Positions 41,183 through 50,937 of a DNA stretch of 64,000 bases are shown piece after piece (the stretch's first letter is position 1; the number at the start of each line of letters is the position of its first letter). The translations under genes and the position numbers were made by a program. Origin of the DNA: Candidatus Binatus soli (lineage in GTDB: Bacteria > Desulfobacterota > Binatia > Binatales > Binataceae); assembly GCA_002479255.1 (NCBI GenBank), contig DLMJ01000001.1:62001-126000 (forward strand). Direction: 5' to 3'. The notes beneath the pieces are model-generated. The model searched no databases, was not told the origin of the DNA, and worked only from the letters and a program-made list of their open reading frames with translations.

Positions 41183-41448
41183 AACGGGAGTACGATCTTA
41201 GAAAGGGCAAGCGCGGACCGGTCATTCCGTTGCCGCCGGAAAAGGTTCGCATCACCATCCGCTTGGATCGCGATATCGTGGATCACTTCCGCGAGAAGGT
41301 TCGGAAGGCCCACGGCGGAAATTATCAGACCTTGATCAACGACGCGCTTCGGGAGCACATCCAGCGTCCGGGTCTTGCGAAGCAATTAGGCGCAGAAGTC
41401 CGTTCGGTTCTCCGCGAGGAGCTCGAAAAAATAAAGGCGAGCGCTTGA
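41179..41448 (+). CDS. brnA: BrnA family antitoxin
   Basis: 89 residues. The ribbon-helix-helix part VRITIRLDRDIVDHFREKV followed by HGGNYQTLINDALREHI is diagnostic of BrnA, which neutralises BrnT and represses the operon. The C-terminal helix is charged. Coupled to brnT by overlap; the module appears intact. Confidence 0.92.
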   Translation: MKREYDLRKGKRGPVIPLPPEKVRITIRLDRDIVDHFREKVRKAHGGNYQTLINDALREHIQRPGLAKQLGAEVRSVLREELEKIKASA

Positions 41449-41462
41449 AGAGCATTTTAAAT

Positions 41463-41837
41463 TTAAGCGCGTGACGTTGGGATTCGCCGCAGTCGCGGCG
41501 GGGCGGGAAGCGGGCCGCCGTCCGCGCGGCTTGCAATTTCGATAAATCGGCTCAACTCGACGCGCAACTCGCCGACTGCGAGACCCATGTGCTCGTGCGG
41601 AATTGAATCAAGCCTGGCCGACGCTTTCTCATACACCAACCGTGCGCCCTCGAGGTTTCCGCGCTGCGCGTGCAGAATCGCGACTGCGGCCTGGATCAGC
41701 CCCTGGTAGAAGAGCTTCACCTCGCCGTCGGAGCGCTTCCAGATTTCCTCCCATGCTTCGTGACACTCGAAGAAGCGCCCTTCGTTGAAGAGGTCGATTC
41801 CCTGTTGGTAAACGTCGGGGTGCGGACGGCGCGTCAT
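41463..41837 (-). CDS. DUF309 domain protein
   Basis: 124 residues, helical, with the DUF309 core GIDLFNEGRFFECHEAWEEIWK (about 13-34) and FYQGLIQAAVAILH. The HE..W pattern is conserved in the family and may bind metal, but no function is established. Convergent with brnA, downstream end of the minus-strand group. Confidence 0.85.
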   Translation of the reverse strand: MTRRPHPDVYQQGIDLFNEGRFFECHEAWEEIWKRSDGEVKLFYQGLIQAAVAILHAQRGNLEGARLVYEKASARLDSIPHEHMGLAVGELRVELSRFIEIASRADGGPLPAPPRLRRIPTSRA

Positions 41838-41921
41838 CGATCAATCATAGCGCGTCGCTGCGGCGATGCGCGTGGCGGCGGCGAATCGGTGTTTCGGTGT
41901 TGCGGTGTTGCCGGCGCGGCG

Positions 41922-42467
41922 CTAATCCATCGTCGAGCCGGGTTCGAGTTCGACGCCTAACGGCACAAGCATACGCACGACCATATTGTAGAAGGCGACG
42001 TTCTGCACCAGTTCCATCATGCGGCCCGTGTCGAGAAAGGTCTTCAGGGCGTTCCAGGTCGCGTCGGTCACGCGCACGTTGCCGGTGGCCTCGACGGCGT
42101 AACGAATCACGGCGCGCTCATTGTCGCTGAACTTCGAGGATTTCTCCCAATCGGCGAGCGCTTCGAGCTGCTCGCGCGAGATGCCGACGCGCCGCGCGAT
42201 GGCGCAATGATGGACGAACTCGTATTGCGCATCGGTCAGCCGTCCGACCGTGAGGATCGCGAGTTCGCGGAGTTTTGGGTCGAGCGCAGTCTTGTTGCGG
42301 AGGTTGTTACCCATCGAGCAGAACCGGCGCAAAAATTTTGGCGTATGCGCAAGTACGCGGAAGATATTGCCGACGGTCCCGCCGCCCTCCGCGGCCAGGT
42401 TGTCGAAGATCACGCGGTCGGCTTCGGGAAGGTCTTCGCGATTCAGGTACGGTACGCGCGCGGCCAT
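41922..42467 (-). CDS. Carboxymuconolactone decarboxylase-family protein
   Basis: 181 residues of the AhpD-like all-helical family: LRELAILTVGRLTDAQYEFVHHCAIARRVGIS (about 66-97) holds the family core. The second cysteine of an AhpD CxxC is absent (only HHC), so a peroxidase role is less likely; many such proteins are of unknown activity. CAGGAGG precedes the ATG. It follows ilvB by 54 bases. Confidence 0.85.
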   Translation of the reverse strand: MAARVPYLNREDLPEADRVIFDNLAAEGGGTVGNIFRVLAHTPKFLRRFCSMGNNLRNKTALDPKLRELAILTVGRLTDAQYEFVHHCAIARRVGISREQLEALADWEKSSKFSDNERAVIRYAVEATGNVRVTDATWNALKTFLDTGRMMELVQNVAFYNMVVRMLVPLGVELEPGSTMD

Positions 42468-42521
42468 GAGTGCGCCTCCTGCGGAAAAGGATGTTCCCGA
42501 CGTTGACCGCGCGGCCCCCGT

Positions 42522-44219
42522 TCAGGCGAACAGCATCTCGGACATCGCGCCGCCGGGCGGAATCATGGGCATCACCGCCTCTTCCTTGGGGATCACGACG
42601 TCGATGAGTACCGGGCCGGGGGTCGCGAATGCTTCCTTCATCGTCGCAACAAGGTCTTTCGATTTTTCAATTCGGAAGCCGCGCGCACCGTAGGCATCGG
42701 CGAGCTTGACGAAGTTCGGCACCGACATCGCGGTGTAAGAATACCGTTCGGCGTAAAACTTCTCCTGCCATTGGCGAACCATTCCGAGGAAGTAGTTATT
42801 GAGTATGATTACCTTGATATCGACTTTGTATTGGACCGCGGTACCCAGTTCCTGGATGTTCATCTGTATCGAGCCGTCGCCGGATACCACTACAACCTTC
42901 TTGTCAGGCGCGGCGAACGTCGCACCGATCCCGGCCGGCAGTCCGTAGCCCATGGTGCCCAGTCCACCCGAGGTCAGCCATGAGCGGGGATGCTCAAACG
43001 GGAACATCTGAGCCACCCACATCTGATGCTGCCCGACATCAGTAACCAGTATGCAATCGGCCTTGGTGAGCTTGTACAGCTCGGCGATAACGTCGTGCGG
43101 GGAGACGCTCTCGCCACGATGAATGTTCTCGTAGAGCGGCTTCTCCTTCTGCCACTTGAGGATCTGCTGATGCCATTTGGTCCAATCGGCGTGGCGCTTC
43201 GCGATACTCTCGCGGCCCTTAATCGTGGTCAGCATGTCGGTCAGTACCGACTTGATATCGCCGACGATCGGAATATCGACCTTGACGTTCTTCGAAATAG
43301 ACGACGGGTCGATATCGATGTGAATAATCGTCTCGGCCTTCGCCGCGAATTCAGAAATCTTGCCGGTGACGCGATCGTCGAAGCGCGCTCCGACTGCGAT
43401 TAGGCAATCGGTGTTGCATACCGCCGTGTTGGTGCCGTACGAACCGTGCATCCCGAGCATCCCGAGCCGGAGCGAATCGGAGGCCGGGTACGATCCCAAT
43501 CCCATCAACGTCTCGGTAATTGGAATACCAAGTCCCTTAACCAGTTCGCGCAGCTCGGGGGCCGCACCGGACCATTGCACGCCGCCGCCGACGTAGAACA
43601 GCGGCTTCGAACTTTTCTCGATCGCCTCGATCGCGCGCTCGATCTGCCGGGGATTGCCGCGAATTGTGGGCTTGTAGCCGCGCAGTTCAATTTTCTCGGG
43701 CAGGTGAAGAACATGCTCGGCCTGTTGCACGTCCTTGGGCAAATCGACCACCACCGGACCGGGACGCCCGCTGCCGGCGATATAAAACGCTTCCTTGATG
43801 ATGCGCGCGATATCCTTGACGTTCTTGACCAGGAAATTGTGCTTGGTGCACGGGCGGGTGATACCGACGAAGTCCGCCTCCTGGAAAGCATCGTTGCCGA
43901 TCATCGTGGTCGGAACCTGGCCCGACAAAACCACCATCGGGGTGGAATCCATGTACGCGTCGGCGATCCCGGTGACGGTGTTGGTCGCACCGGGCCCCGA
44001 AGTGACGATGACGACGCCGGGGCGTCCGCTGACGCGCGCATAGCCCTCCGCCATGTGGGTCGCGCCCTGCTCATGGCGGACGAGAATGTGCTTGATCTTT
44101 GAGTCGAGTAGCGCGTCGTAAGTCGGCAGGATCGCGCCGCCCGGATAGCCGAAGATGACATCGACGCCCTCGGCAATCAGGCTCTCGATAACGATTTGTG
44201 CTCCCGTAAGTTTTTTCAT
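42522..44219 (-). CDS. ilvB: Acetolactate synthase, catalytic subunit
   Basis: 565 residues, TPP enzyme that makes acetolactate or acetohydroxybutyrate for branched-chain amino acids. GYPGGAILP (24-32) and RHEQGA with the TPP-activating E50 are at the N-terminus; VSGDGSIQMNIQEL with a following NNYFLG holds the TPP-diphosphate site. FAD-type central domain present, as in biosynthetic AHAS. The regulatory subunit gene ilvN, which usually follows, is not in this window, nor is ilvC. Confidence 0.94.
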   Translation of the reverse strand: MKKLTGAQIVIESLIAEGVDVIFGYPGGAILPTYDALLDSKIKHILVRHEQGATHMAEGYARVSGRPGVVIVTSGPGATNTVTGIADAYMDSTPMVVLSGQVPTTMIGNDAFQEADFVGITRPCTKHNFLVKNVKDIARIIKEAFYIAGSGRPGPVVVDLPKDVQQAEHVLHLPEKIELRGYKPTIRGNPRQIERAIEAIEKSSKPLFYVGGGVQWSGAAPELRELVKGLGIPITETLMGLGSYPASDSLRLGMLGMHGSYGTNTAVCNTDCLIAVGARFDDRVTGKISEFAAKAETIIHIDIDPSSISKNVKVDIPIVGDIKSVLTDMLTTIKGRESIAKRHADWTKWHQQILKWQKEKPLYENIHRGESVSPHDVIAELYKLTKADCILVTDVGQHQMWVAQMFPFEHPRSWLTSGGLGTMGYGLPAGIGATFAAPDKKVVVVSGDGSIQMNIQELGTAVQYKVDIKVIILNNYFLGMVRQWQEKFYAERYSYTAMSVPNFVKLADAYGARGFRIEKSKDLVATMKEAFATPGPVLIDVVIPKEEAVMPMIPPGGAMSEMLFA

Positions 44220-44332
44220 TTACCGATTTTTGGCCGCTTTCCCCGTGATTTGAGCCTTCAAAGGTACACTACGCGCGGATGTCGGCACAACTTGTGCCCG
44301 AAAAACGGGAATGCTCGCGGCGATTCGCCGCT

Positions 44333-44779
44333 CTAGTAATGCTGTGTGGGACCGAAGCGGCCCTCGCCCGGTTCGGCACTCATCACTTCCAATGTCTGAT
44401 TGTTCCCGGTGAACATGCCGCGCACCGTCAGGGTCTGGCCCGGCTGCATGTTCTCGAACGTGTCCTCTCCGAGACCGGTCACGTTGAAGTTGGGCTTGTA
44501 CTGGCGGACCAACTGCCAGACGTCGGGCCAATGGACTTTGCCCGTGGGATCGTCAACGTAGGCGTCTTTCAGCACGAACTTGTATGTTTTTCCGGCTACG
44601 CCCATCGTGACCGTCTGCTTGTCACCGTAGATCTGCCCCGGCGCGGGCTTGCTGATGACCAGCGTGGTGGTAAGCGGAATCATCATCGGGCGCAACTGCG
44701 CATCGGCTCGGGCGGGATTAAATACGAGCGCCGAAATCGCGATCGCGAACAGACCGATTCTGGAAATAGCCTTTTTCAT
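44333..44779 (-). CDS. Secreted protein of unknown function
   Basis: 148 residues from the ATG at 44779; a longer frame exists but the signal peptide KKAISRIGLFAIAISALVFNPARADA starts here. The mature part looks beta-rich, with YGDKQTVTMGVAGKTYKFVLKDAYVDD and a later PGQTLTVRGMFTGNNQTLEVM segment, somewhat OB-fold like. No family recognised. It lies 113 bases upstream of ilvB on the same strand. Confidence 0.7.
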   Translation of the reverse strand: MKKAISRIGLFAIAISALVFNPARADAQLRPMMIPLTTTLVISKPAPGQIYGDKQTVTMGVAGKTYKFVLKDAYVDDPTGKVHWPDVWQLVRQYKPNFNVTGLGEDTFENMQPGQTLTVRGMFTGNNQTLEVMSAEPGEGRFGPTQHY

Positions 44780-44968
44780 GGGAGTGACCTCAGTCGCTCT
44801 TTGCTCAATCATAGAGAGCGCGTCGATGAACGATCAAGCAAGACACTTTCGATCGAGACCTTGAAACCTTGCAATGGCGCGCTGAACTTCGGCGATGAGC
44901 AATGTTACAATTGGCGCACGAGGTAGCCGCGGCTCAAATCGCGGACTTCCCATCACCGGAGAACCTGG

Positions 44969-45616
44969 ATGACACTCCAATATGATCTGTTCTGGTCCTT
45001 TCGCTCGCCGTATTCCTACCTCGTTACGCCGCGCCTGATTGAATTCGAACGCGAGTACGACGTGAAGGCCAACGTCCGGCCGGTTTATCCGATCGCGGTC
45101 CGGATTCCCGGCTTTTTCAAACAGGTGAACCCGATGTGGCCGCCCTATTTGCTTCGCGATTGCTCGCGTATCGCGGAGATGCTGGGCATGCCGTTCGCCT
45201 GGCCCAGCCCCGATCCGATCGTCATGAACATCAGCACCGGCGAGGTGGCCAACGAGCAACCGTACATCCACAGGTTGACAAGGTTGGGCGCCGCCGCCGC
45301 TCTCGGCAAGGGACTGCCGTTCCTCGCAGCAGTCAGCGCAGTCATTTTCGGCGGCGTCAGAAACTGGCATCTCGGCGGCCATCTCGCCGGGGCGGCGCAG
45401 CGCGCAGGGCTGGACCTCACGAGACTCGATTCGGAAATCGAGCGGGATCCGGATCGTTATGAAGCTATGATCGCCGAAAATGAGTCCGCGCAGAAACGCG
45501 CCGGGCATTGGGGCGTCCCGCTGATGGTCTTCAACGACGAACCGTTTTTCGGGCAGGACCGCTTCGATCTGCTGCGATGGCGCATGCAGAAAAACGGGCT
45601 CACCCGCCGCCGCTGA
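44969..45616 (+). CDS. 2-hydroxychromene-2-carboxylate isomerase family (DsbA-like) protein
   Basis: 215 residues, thioredoxin/kappa-GST fold. SFRSPYSYL places the catalytic serine at S13, equal to Ser11 of NahD; the cis-Pro loop GVPLMVFNDEPFFGQDRFDLL is diagnostic. Known members isomerise an aromatic ring-cleavage product with glutathione; the actual substrate here is not known. ATG is followed closely by the DUF1329 gene, whose start is 12 bases past this stop. Confidence 0.88.
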   Translation: MTLQYDLFWSFRSPYSYLVTPRLIEFEREYDVKANVRPVYPIAVRIPGFFKQVNPMWPPYLLRDCSRIAEMLGMPFAWPSPDPIVMNISTGEVANEQPYIHRLTRLGAAAALGKGLPFLAAVSAVIFGGVRNWHLGGHLAGAAQRAGLDLTRLDSEIERDPDRYEAMIAENESAQKRAGHWGVPLMVFNDEPFFGQDRFDLLRWRMQKNGLTRRR

Positions 45617-45627
45617 TGGAGGTACTC

Positions 45628-46974
45628 ATGCTACAGTCACCGTTGCGAATCGTGGTCGGAACCTTGCTGGCGGCGATGCTCTGCTCGTTGCCGCGCGCGC
45701 AAGCCGACGTCAAACCCGGCGATGTAATCACCAAGGACAATGCATACAAGGTCGCCGACCTGCTCAGCCCCGGCAACTACGTGCTGGTCCGCGAGGGCAT
45801 GCAGCTCAGGATCGTGCCGACCGACAAGCTCGATTGGCCGCCGCCGTTCAAAACTGCGACCGAGAAGTACTCGCCCCAGGTCCAGCTCGGGGCCGACGGC
45901 ACCCTCAAGGGTTACGTCTCCGGCCAGCCGTTTCCGCTGGTCGATCCGAACGATCCGCAAGTGGCGACCAAGGTGATGTGGAATTTCAGCTACCGGCCGC
46001 TCTACAGCGACGACATCGATATGCGCTATCCAGAGGTTGCCAGCTTCGACAAGAACGCCGCCGGCTCACCGCTGAGCTACTACACGGTGGGGCATTTCGC
46101 GTTCTACAACAATGTCGGCCGCATCGAGGTGCCTCCGATACCGGTCGATCCCGACGGCGTGGCCAGCGGCATTCGTTACCGCTTCGGCTTCTATCCGTTC
46201 ATGGAGCCGTCGTCATTGCGCGGCTACGGGATGGTGCGGCAGCGGCATATCGATCCCACGATCGAGGACAACGTATGGGTGTTCAGTCCCACGACGCGCA
46301 AGCTGCGCCGTGAATCTGCGGCGGTGCTCTCAGACGCTATAGGCGCTTTGCCGGGATTCAGCGGCGGCGGAGGCAGCGGCTATGGCGGCGGCATGGGAGG
46401 AGCCAGCGGAGGCAGCGCTTACGCGAACACGCTCGATCCGGACTCATACTTCGGCTTCTCGGCGAAAATCGAAGATTTCAACTACCGGTTCCTGGGTGAG
46501 AAGCAGATGCTCGCGTCGGTGCACGCCGTGCATTCGCCCGAGCCGCAATGCCCCTTCGACGGCGGCAAAACCATTTGCCCGGAAGACTGGGAGATGCGCC
46601 ATCTGTACGTGATCGAAGCGGACTCGAAGCCGGGCCGCGATCTGACGATCCCGAAGCGAATCTTCTACATTGATTCAGAAGGATGGTTCATCACGGCGTC
46701 GGATCAGTACGATCGCAACGGCAAGCTGTGGAAGACTATCGCGACCTTCAATACCTATCGCGACCGGCCGGTGCCGGACGCGAGAGTCGCCATCTATCCG
46801 TACAAGCGGATGTTCCAGCTCGGTCTGGTCGACGAGGATCTCGATACCGGCTACAGCTCGGTCGTCTATATGCCCGGAGCGACCGCGCCCGATCGCGAAT
46901 GCTGGTATATCGATATGGGAACCGTGGACAACGCTTTTCTGGAGCCGCAGGCGCTGGAGCGAGCCGGCCACTGA
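45628..46974 (+). CDS. DUF1329 outer-membrane-associated protein
   Basis: 448 residues from the ATG at 45628 behind a GGAGGT site; the frame extends back into the preceding gene. Signal peptide LQSPLRIVVGTLLAAMLCSLPRAQA. The mature sequence is DUF1329: KPGDVITKDNAYKVADLLSP, FPFVDPN-like segment, MEPSSLRGYGMVRQRH and DNVWVFSPTTRKLRR. A Gly-rich loop (GGGGSGYGGGMGGASGG, about 245-262) interrupts it. DUF1329 proteins resemble LolB/sorting proteins and occur beside RND-type transporters; no transporter is adjacent here. Confidence 0.9.
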   Translation: MLQSPLRIVVGTLLAAMLCSLPRAQADVKPGDVITKDNAYKVADLLSPGNYVLVREGMQLRIVPTDKLDWPPPFKTATEKYSPQVQLGADGTLKGYVSGQPFPLVDPNDPQVATKVMWNFSYRPLYSDDIDMRYPEVASFDKNAAGSPLSYYTVGHFAFYNNVGRIEVPPIPVDPDGVASGIRYRFGFYPFMEPSSLRGYGMVRQRHIDPTIEDNVWVFSPTTRKLRRESAAVLSDAIGALPGFSGGGGSGYGGGMGGASGGSAYANTLDPDSYFGFSAKIEDFNYRFLGEKQMLASVHAVHSPEPQCPFDGGKTICPEDWEMRHLYVIEADSKPGRDLTIPKRIFYIDSEGWFITASDQYDRNGKLWKTIATFNTYRDRPVPDARVAIYPYKRMFQLGLVDEDLDTGYSSVVYMPGATAPDRECWYIDMGTVDNAFLEPQALERAGH

Positions 46975-46989
46975 TAAGGAAAAAACGAG

Positions 46990-48633
46990 TTACAGCTGCA
47001 ACACGAACCGGATGTCGCCCAGGCGCAGCTGGCTGCCGGCGCTCACGAACGCCGAGCCATGTATCTGGCGATCGTCCACATAGCTGCCGTTAGTCGAATT
47101 CAGATCCATCAGTTCGAATCCACCCTCGCGGCGCATCAGGCGCGCGTGCTGGCGCGACACGCTTGCGTGCGGAATGACGACGTCGTTGTCCTCGCCGCGG
47201 CCGATCGATATCTCGTCTTTCATCAGCGAGTATTCCGCCGGCACCGGATCGACGCGATCGACCGCCACCAGCCGCGCGCCCTGCGTATTTCCCGCCCCGC
47301 GGGGCGCGGTCATCGGTGATTGCGACGGTCTGGCGGGCGCGCGCTGGACCGCGCGCGCCGCTGGCGGCGGGGCGGACGGCATCCGAAGTGATGGCGCGCC
47401 CTGCGCCTCGACAATGGCCTTGAGTTCGTCGGCCGAGACCCCGAACCTCATTCGCGACAGCCCGAACAGCCCGATGATTGCGATCAACGGTACTGCTCCG
47501 TTCCACCAGCTGAACGAGAATTGCCGAAGCCCGGTGCCGGTCGAGTTTCCAGCGGCCGTGCCCGCGTCCTCCGGCACGTTAATCGCGGCGCCGCCGAGCC
47601 CACGCACCTGGTACGCGGTCTCAACGTCGCCCGCTTCGCCGTTGTAATCGATCTTCAGTTCGACACTGCGATTGGTGCCGTCTTCAATCGGCCGCGGCGT
47701 TCGATAGGTCAGCGAATACTCCGTCGCGATCGAATGGCCGATTTCGCGCACCAGCGACGGGAAGCGGCCTTCTTCCGTGATGATATTGTACGAACGGCCG
47801 TGCGTCGCATCGATGATTTCCTGGTACGCGGGCTCGATGAACGGCGGCGGGACCACCGCATACAGAGTGAGCCCGTTCTTCTTGAGCATGTCGGCGACTT
47901 TGGTCCCGGTCAAATCCGTCACCTGCACGCCGCGAGTATGATGGTCCCAGAAGGCCTGATCGTGCGCCGTGTCGGCCGAGCCGTCGCCGTCATGATGGGC
48001 CGGCGCGTCGGTGATGATAATGATGATGCCTTCGGCCTCGGGGCGGAACGGAAACTTCGCCGCATAGGCAAGCGCGTCGAGCTGATCCTCGGGGATGTCG
48101 CCGCCGCCGCCGGCGTGCAGGCTGCCCACCCACTCGGTGAACTGCTTGACGTCCGAAGTAAACGAGTTGCGATAGGCGCAGTTGCAGTCCGGGTACGCCG
48201 AGACCACGTAATCCTCGAACGTCACCAGCCCGAGCCGGTAGTCGCGGCTGTTGGCCTGCAGGTCCTGCGCAAACGCGATCACGTTCTGCTTGACCGCGTC
48301 GATATACGGCTGCATCGATTCCGTCACGTCCATCACGAACACGATATCGACGGGACGGCCCTGACCGACTCCGCGAAAGTCGAGGATCTTGGCTTCCTTG
48401 CCGTCTTCAAATACTTTCACGTTGTCGGGACGAAGGTTGCCGACCGGATTGCCGTTCTGATCGGTCAGACCGAAGTCGAGCTGTACGCCGCCGTCGGTGT
48501 CGAAGTGCTCGAGGCCCGGATTTCCGGTCGTGATTTTCAAGCTCGCATCCGCCGCGGTCACTCGAACCCCGAAGCAGAGCAGAAAGAAAAGCGCGAACAG
48601 ACAGCAGCGGGCGTTTCGATTCGACGAGTTCAT
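46990..48633 (-). CDS. Extracytoplasmic VWA domain joined by one helix to a FHA domain
   Basis: 547 residues. Signal peptide at 1-27, a small beta domain (FDTDGGVQLDFGLTDQNGN), then a von Willebrand A domain (about 95-290) with MIDAS sequence DVTES (Thr replaces the first Ser of DxSxS) and GLVTFEDYV. A hydrophobic helix WNGAVPLIAIIGLFGLS (about 378-394) comes before a Pro/Ala-rich linker and a C-terminal FHA domain: ISIGRGEDNDVVIPHASVSRQHARL and DLNSTNGSYVDD carry the phosphothreonine-binding residues. Topology implies an outside VWA sensor connected to an inside phosphopeptide reader. No Ser/Thr kinase gene is in the window. Confidence 0.85.
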   Translation of the reverse strand: MNSSNRNARCCLFALFFLLCFGVRVTAADASLKITTGNPGLEHFDTDGGVQLDFGLTDQNGNPVGNLRPDNVKVFEDGKEAKILDFRGVGQGRPVDIVFVMDVTESMQPYIDAVKQNVIAFAQDLQANSRDYRLGLVTFEDYVVSAYPDCNCAYRNSFTSDVKQFTEWVGSLHAGGGGDIPEDQLDALAYAAKFPFRPEAEGIIIIITDAPAHHDGDGSADTAHDQAFWDHHTRGVQVTDLTGTKVADMLKKNGLTLYAVVPPPFIEPAYQEIIDATHGRSYNIITEEGRFPSLVREIGHSIATEYSLTYRTPRPIEDGTNRSVELKIDYNGEAGDVETAYQVRGLGGAAINVPEDAGTAAGNSTGTGLRQFSFSWWNGAVPLIAIIGLFGLSRMRFGVSADELKAIVEAQGAPSLRMPSAPPPAARAVQRAPARPSQSPMTAPRGAGNTQGARLVAVDRVDPVPAEYSLMKDEISIGRGEDNDVVIPHASVSRQHARLMRREGGFELMDLNSTNGSYVDDRQIHGSAFVSAGSQLRLGDIRFVLQL

Positions 48634-48780
48634 CGCTGGCTGTGATTCTCCGGATCGGGAAGGCGATCAGTCAAGCTCCCCTGATCCATTTGACGTTCAC
48701 GCAAGCGATTGTATTCTTGCGTTCGCACACTGGTTAGGTTATCCCAAATGCTGACCCAAATCTTCTTCGATGGATTCCGT

Positions 48781-50937
48781 GTGAAAGATTTTTTTGTGCA
48801 TCGCACTGCTGGCAGCCTGATAGCACCTTTCGTCACTCTGATTTGCGTGCTGCTGGCCGGTGTCGGGTCGGCCCGGGCCGCCAACACAGCGCAGGTCGAG
48901 GTGGGATTTGTGGGCGTTCCGCCGACGAACTTTCAGAACGTTCTTCTCAATGTTCAGTCGGTTCGCATCAATCGCAATGCGGCCGTGGGCCCCGCCAATG
49001 GCGGATGGGAAACCATTCCGGTGCCTCCGGGGATCGGAAACTCTCCACAGAACGCGGACTTGCAGATCGATCTCAATACTTCGCAGAACCTACCCCAGCT
49101 CTTCAACACCGCCGATGTGCGGCCCGACACCTACGAAATTGCCGAGGTCCAGCTCGATCCGAACAATCCCGGCACATTGATCCCCGACTGTCCGCTGGCG
49201 CCGCCGCTTAGCGCCACCGCCGACGGATGCATCAATTACCCGATCCAGTTGGCTGCCGGCACCAACGTCATCAGCGTGTCGAACACCGGTCCCGGCGGGC
49301 TGATCGCGCCGGAAAAGGGGAAACTGGTGGAGTTGTTCCTTCAAGTGTCGATGATGATCAATAAGGCGCCTACGACAGCCGGCGGTGCGTACACCGTAAC
49401 GATCAAGTTGGCGTCGCCGCCCACGAATCCGGTCCAGCTGGGTACGGTGACAGGATCCGTGTCGGGCTCGCCGACTGCGCCGACGACAAGGGTCCAACCG
49501 TTGACGGTGACAGCCGAAGCGATCGGAACCAATACCCCTATCGCCACCGCTCCGGTCCAAAACGGGAAGTTTAATCTGGCGCTTCCGGCGGCCGGCGGCC
49601 CCACGGGGGCATATGGATTTGGAACACTCTATGACCTCGCGCTGGTGGGCGGAGCAGATACCTACCAGGCAGCGCGGTTGCCGCCGCTATACCCTGGGCA
49701 ATCGCTCTCACAAAACTTCACCCCCAAAGTGGGCCAGACACTTGGCTATATCACGGGTACGATCAGCGATAATTGCGTCGCCACAAAACCGGTTGTCGGT
49801 GCGACCCTGCAGTTGCTGATTCCACCCGATGACATCACTCCCACGCCACCGGCAACACCGGCAACCTTCTGTATTGACTCCCCCGAGCAATGCATCGCTG
49901 TCGCGACGGCGAATACCGATGATGCAGGCAACTTTCCGCTGCCGGGTACGCTCGCGATCCCCGCTGCGTTCGACAACGTTCCGGTGCTACCGAAAAAAGC
50001 GGCCTATGCGATGGAGATCACCGCGCCGGGTTACGATCCTTTATTCGTCCAGGCAATTCCGAGCTCGGGCAAAACCGGCGGCACTTGCACCACTAGCGCC
50101 ACCGGCGCCACTTTCGACGCGTGCGACCTCGCGCTGAACACGGGATACATCAGCGGCACTATCCCGATAACACCGCCAAATCCGGGGCAGACTACTCTGG
50201 TCCAGGTATTCGCCGAGGACCATGGAACCAACAATATTGAAAGCGCGCTCCCGATGCCGCTTGCCGTCACGAACTCGCACGTCGGCTCCTGCCCAGGACC
50301 TCCACCGCATAGCTGCGTTTCTTTTACGCTGAATGTTCCGACCTCGGATGTCGTTCCCTCAGGCTTTGATCTGTTCGCTACGACGATCGATCTCTATCAG
50401 GGCGTCACCGATCCGTTTCAGGGCCACACCATCGCGGTGCTGGCAGACGTTCCGGCGTCGGCGAAGCCCTCCGCTCCGGGAGTGTGCAGTCCTCCGACGA
50501 CGGCGACTTTCCCCATCGACCAAACGATCGACTGCGTCGGTCACGGCAGCGTGACGGGCGGTCCAAGTGGCGTCGCCAACGCGAACCTCGGCACCTCGGT
50601 CGTCCTGTCGAAAGATAACGTGCTGATAACAAATGCTCCCGTGCAGAATGTGACGACTGAGAACCCGAACAACAGTTACGCCTTCTGCGCTCCTGCCGAC
50701 ACTTATAATCTACAAAGGCTCCAACTGCCGGTACCCACTTTTTCGGTGGTGCCGAGTTCGGCGCCTACACCTGTGCTTGACACCAATACGGTGACCGTCA
50801 CGATTCCACCGCCTCCGCCAGCCGGTGGCCCGAGCTCGGCTCCGACGCCGGGGATCAAGTGCCCGACCACCTGCGAGTATCCCGACGGCACATGCCCCGG
50901 CATCTGCAACGACGTAATCAAGCCGATACCAGAGTGA
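48781..50937 (+). CDS. Large secreted protein with DUF4382-like N-domain and Ig-like repeats
   Basis: 718 residues from the GTG at 48781, chosen because it directly precedes a clean signal peptide (SLIAPFVTLICVLLAGVGSARA); ATG at 48748 is the alternative. The first part, FQNVLLNVQSVRINRNA...DLQIDL..., resembles DUF4382-type surface proteins. After about residue 220 come beta-sandwich segments of carboxypeptidase-regulatory style (LGYITGTISDNCVATKPVVGATLQL, GYISGTIPITPPNPGQTTLVQVF) with several Cys pairs and a Pro-rich end with CPTTCEYPDGTCPGIC. Its stop overlaps the next ATG (TGATG), so the two secreted proteins are coupled. Confidence 0.75.
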   Translation: MKDFFVHRTAGSLIAPFVTLICVLLAGVGSARAANTAQVEVGFVGVPPTNFQNVLLNVQSVRINRNAAVGPANGGWETIPVPPGIGNSPQNADLQIDLNTSQNLPQLFNTADVRPDTYEIAEVQLDPNNPGTLIPDCPLAPPLSATADGCINYPIQLAAGTNVISVSNTGPGGLIAPEKGKLVELFLQVSMMINKAPTTAGGAYTVTIKLASPPTNPVQLGTVTGSVSGSPTAPTTRVQPLTVTAEAIGTNTPIATAPVQNGKFNLALPAAGGPTGAYGFGTLYDLALVGGADTYQAARLPPLYPGQSLSQNFTPKVGQTLGYITGTISDNCVATKPVVGATLQLLIPPDDITPTPPATPATFCIDSPEQCIAVATANTDDAGNFPLPGTLAIPAAFDNVPVLPKKAAYAMEITAPGYDPLFVQAIPSSGKTGGTCTTSATGATFDACDLALNTGYISGTIPITPPNPGQTTLVQVFAEDHGTNNIESALPMPLAVTNSHVGSCPGPPPHSCVSFTLNVPTSDVVPSGFDLFATTIDLYQGVTDPFQGHTIAVLADVPASAKPSAPGVCSPPTTATFPIDQTIDCVGHGSVTGGPSGVANANLGTSVVLSKDNVLITNAPVQNVTTENPNNSYAFCAPADTYNLQRLQLPVPTFSVVPSSAPTPVLDTNTVTVTIPPPPPAGGPSSAPTPGIKCPTTCEYPDGTCPGICNDVIKPIPE

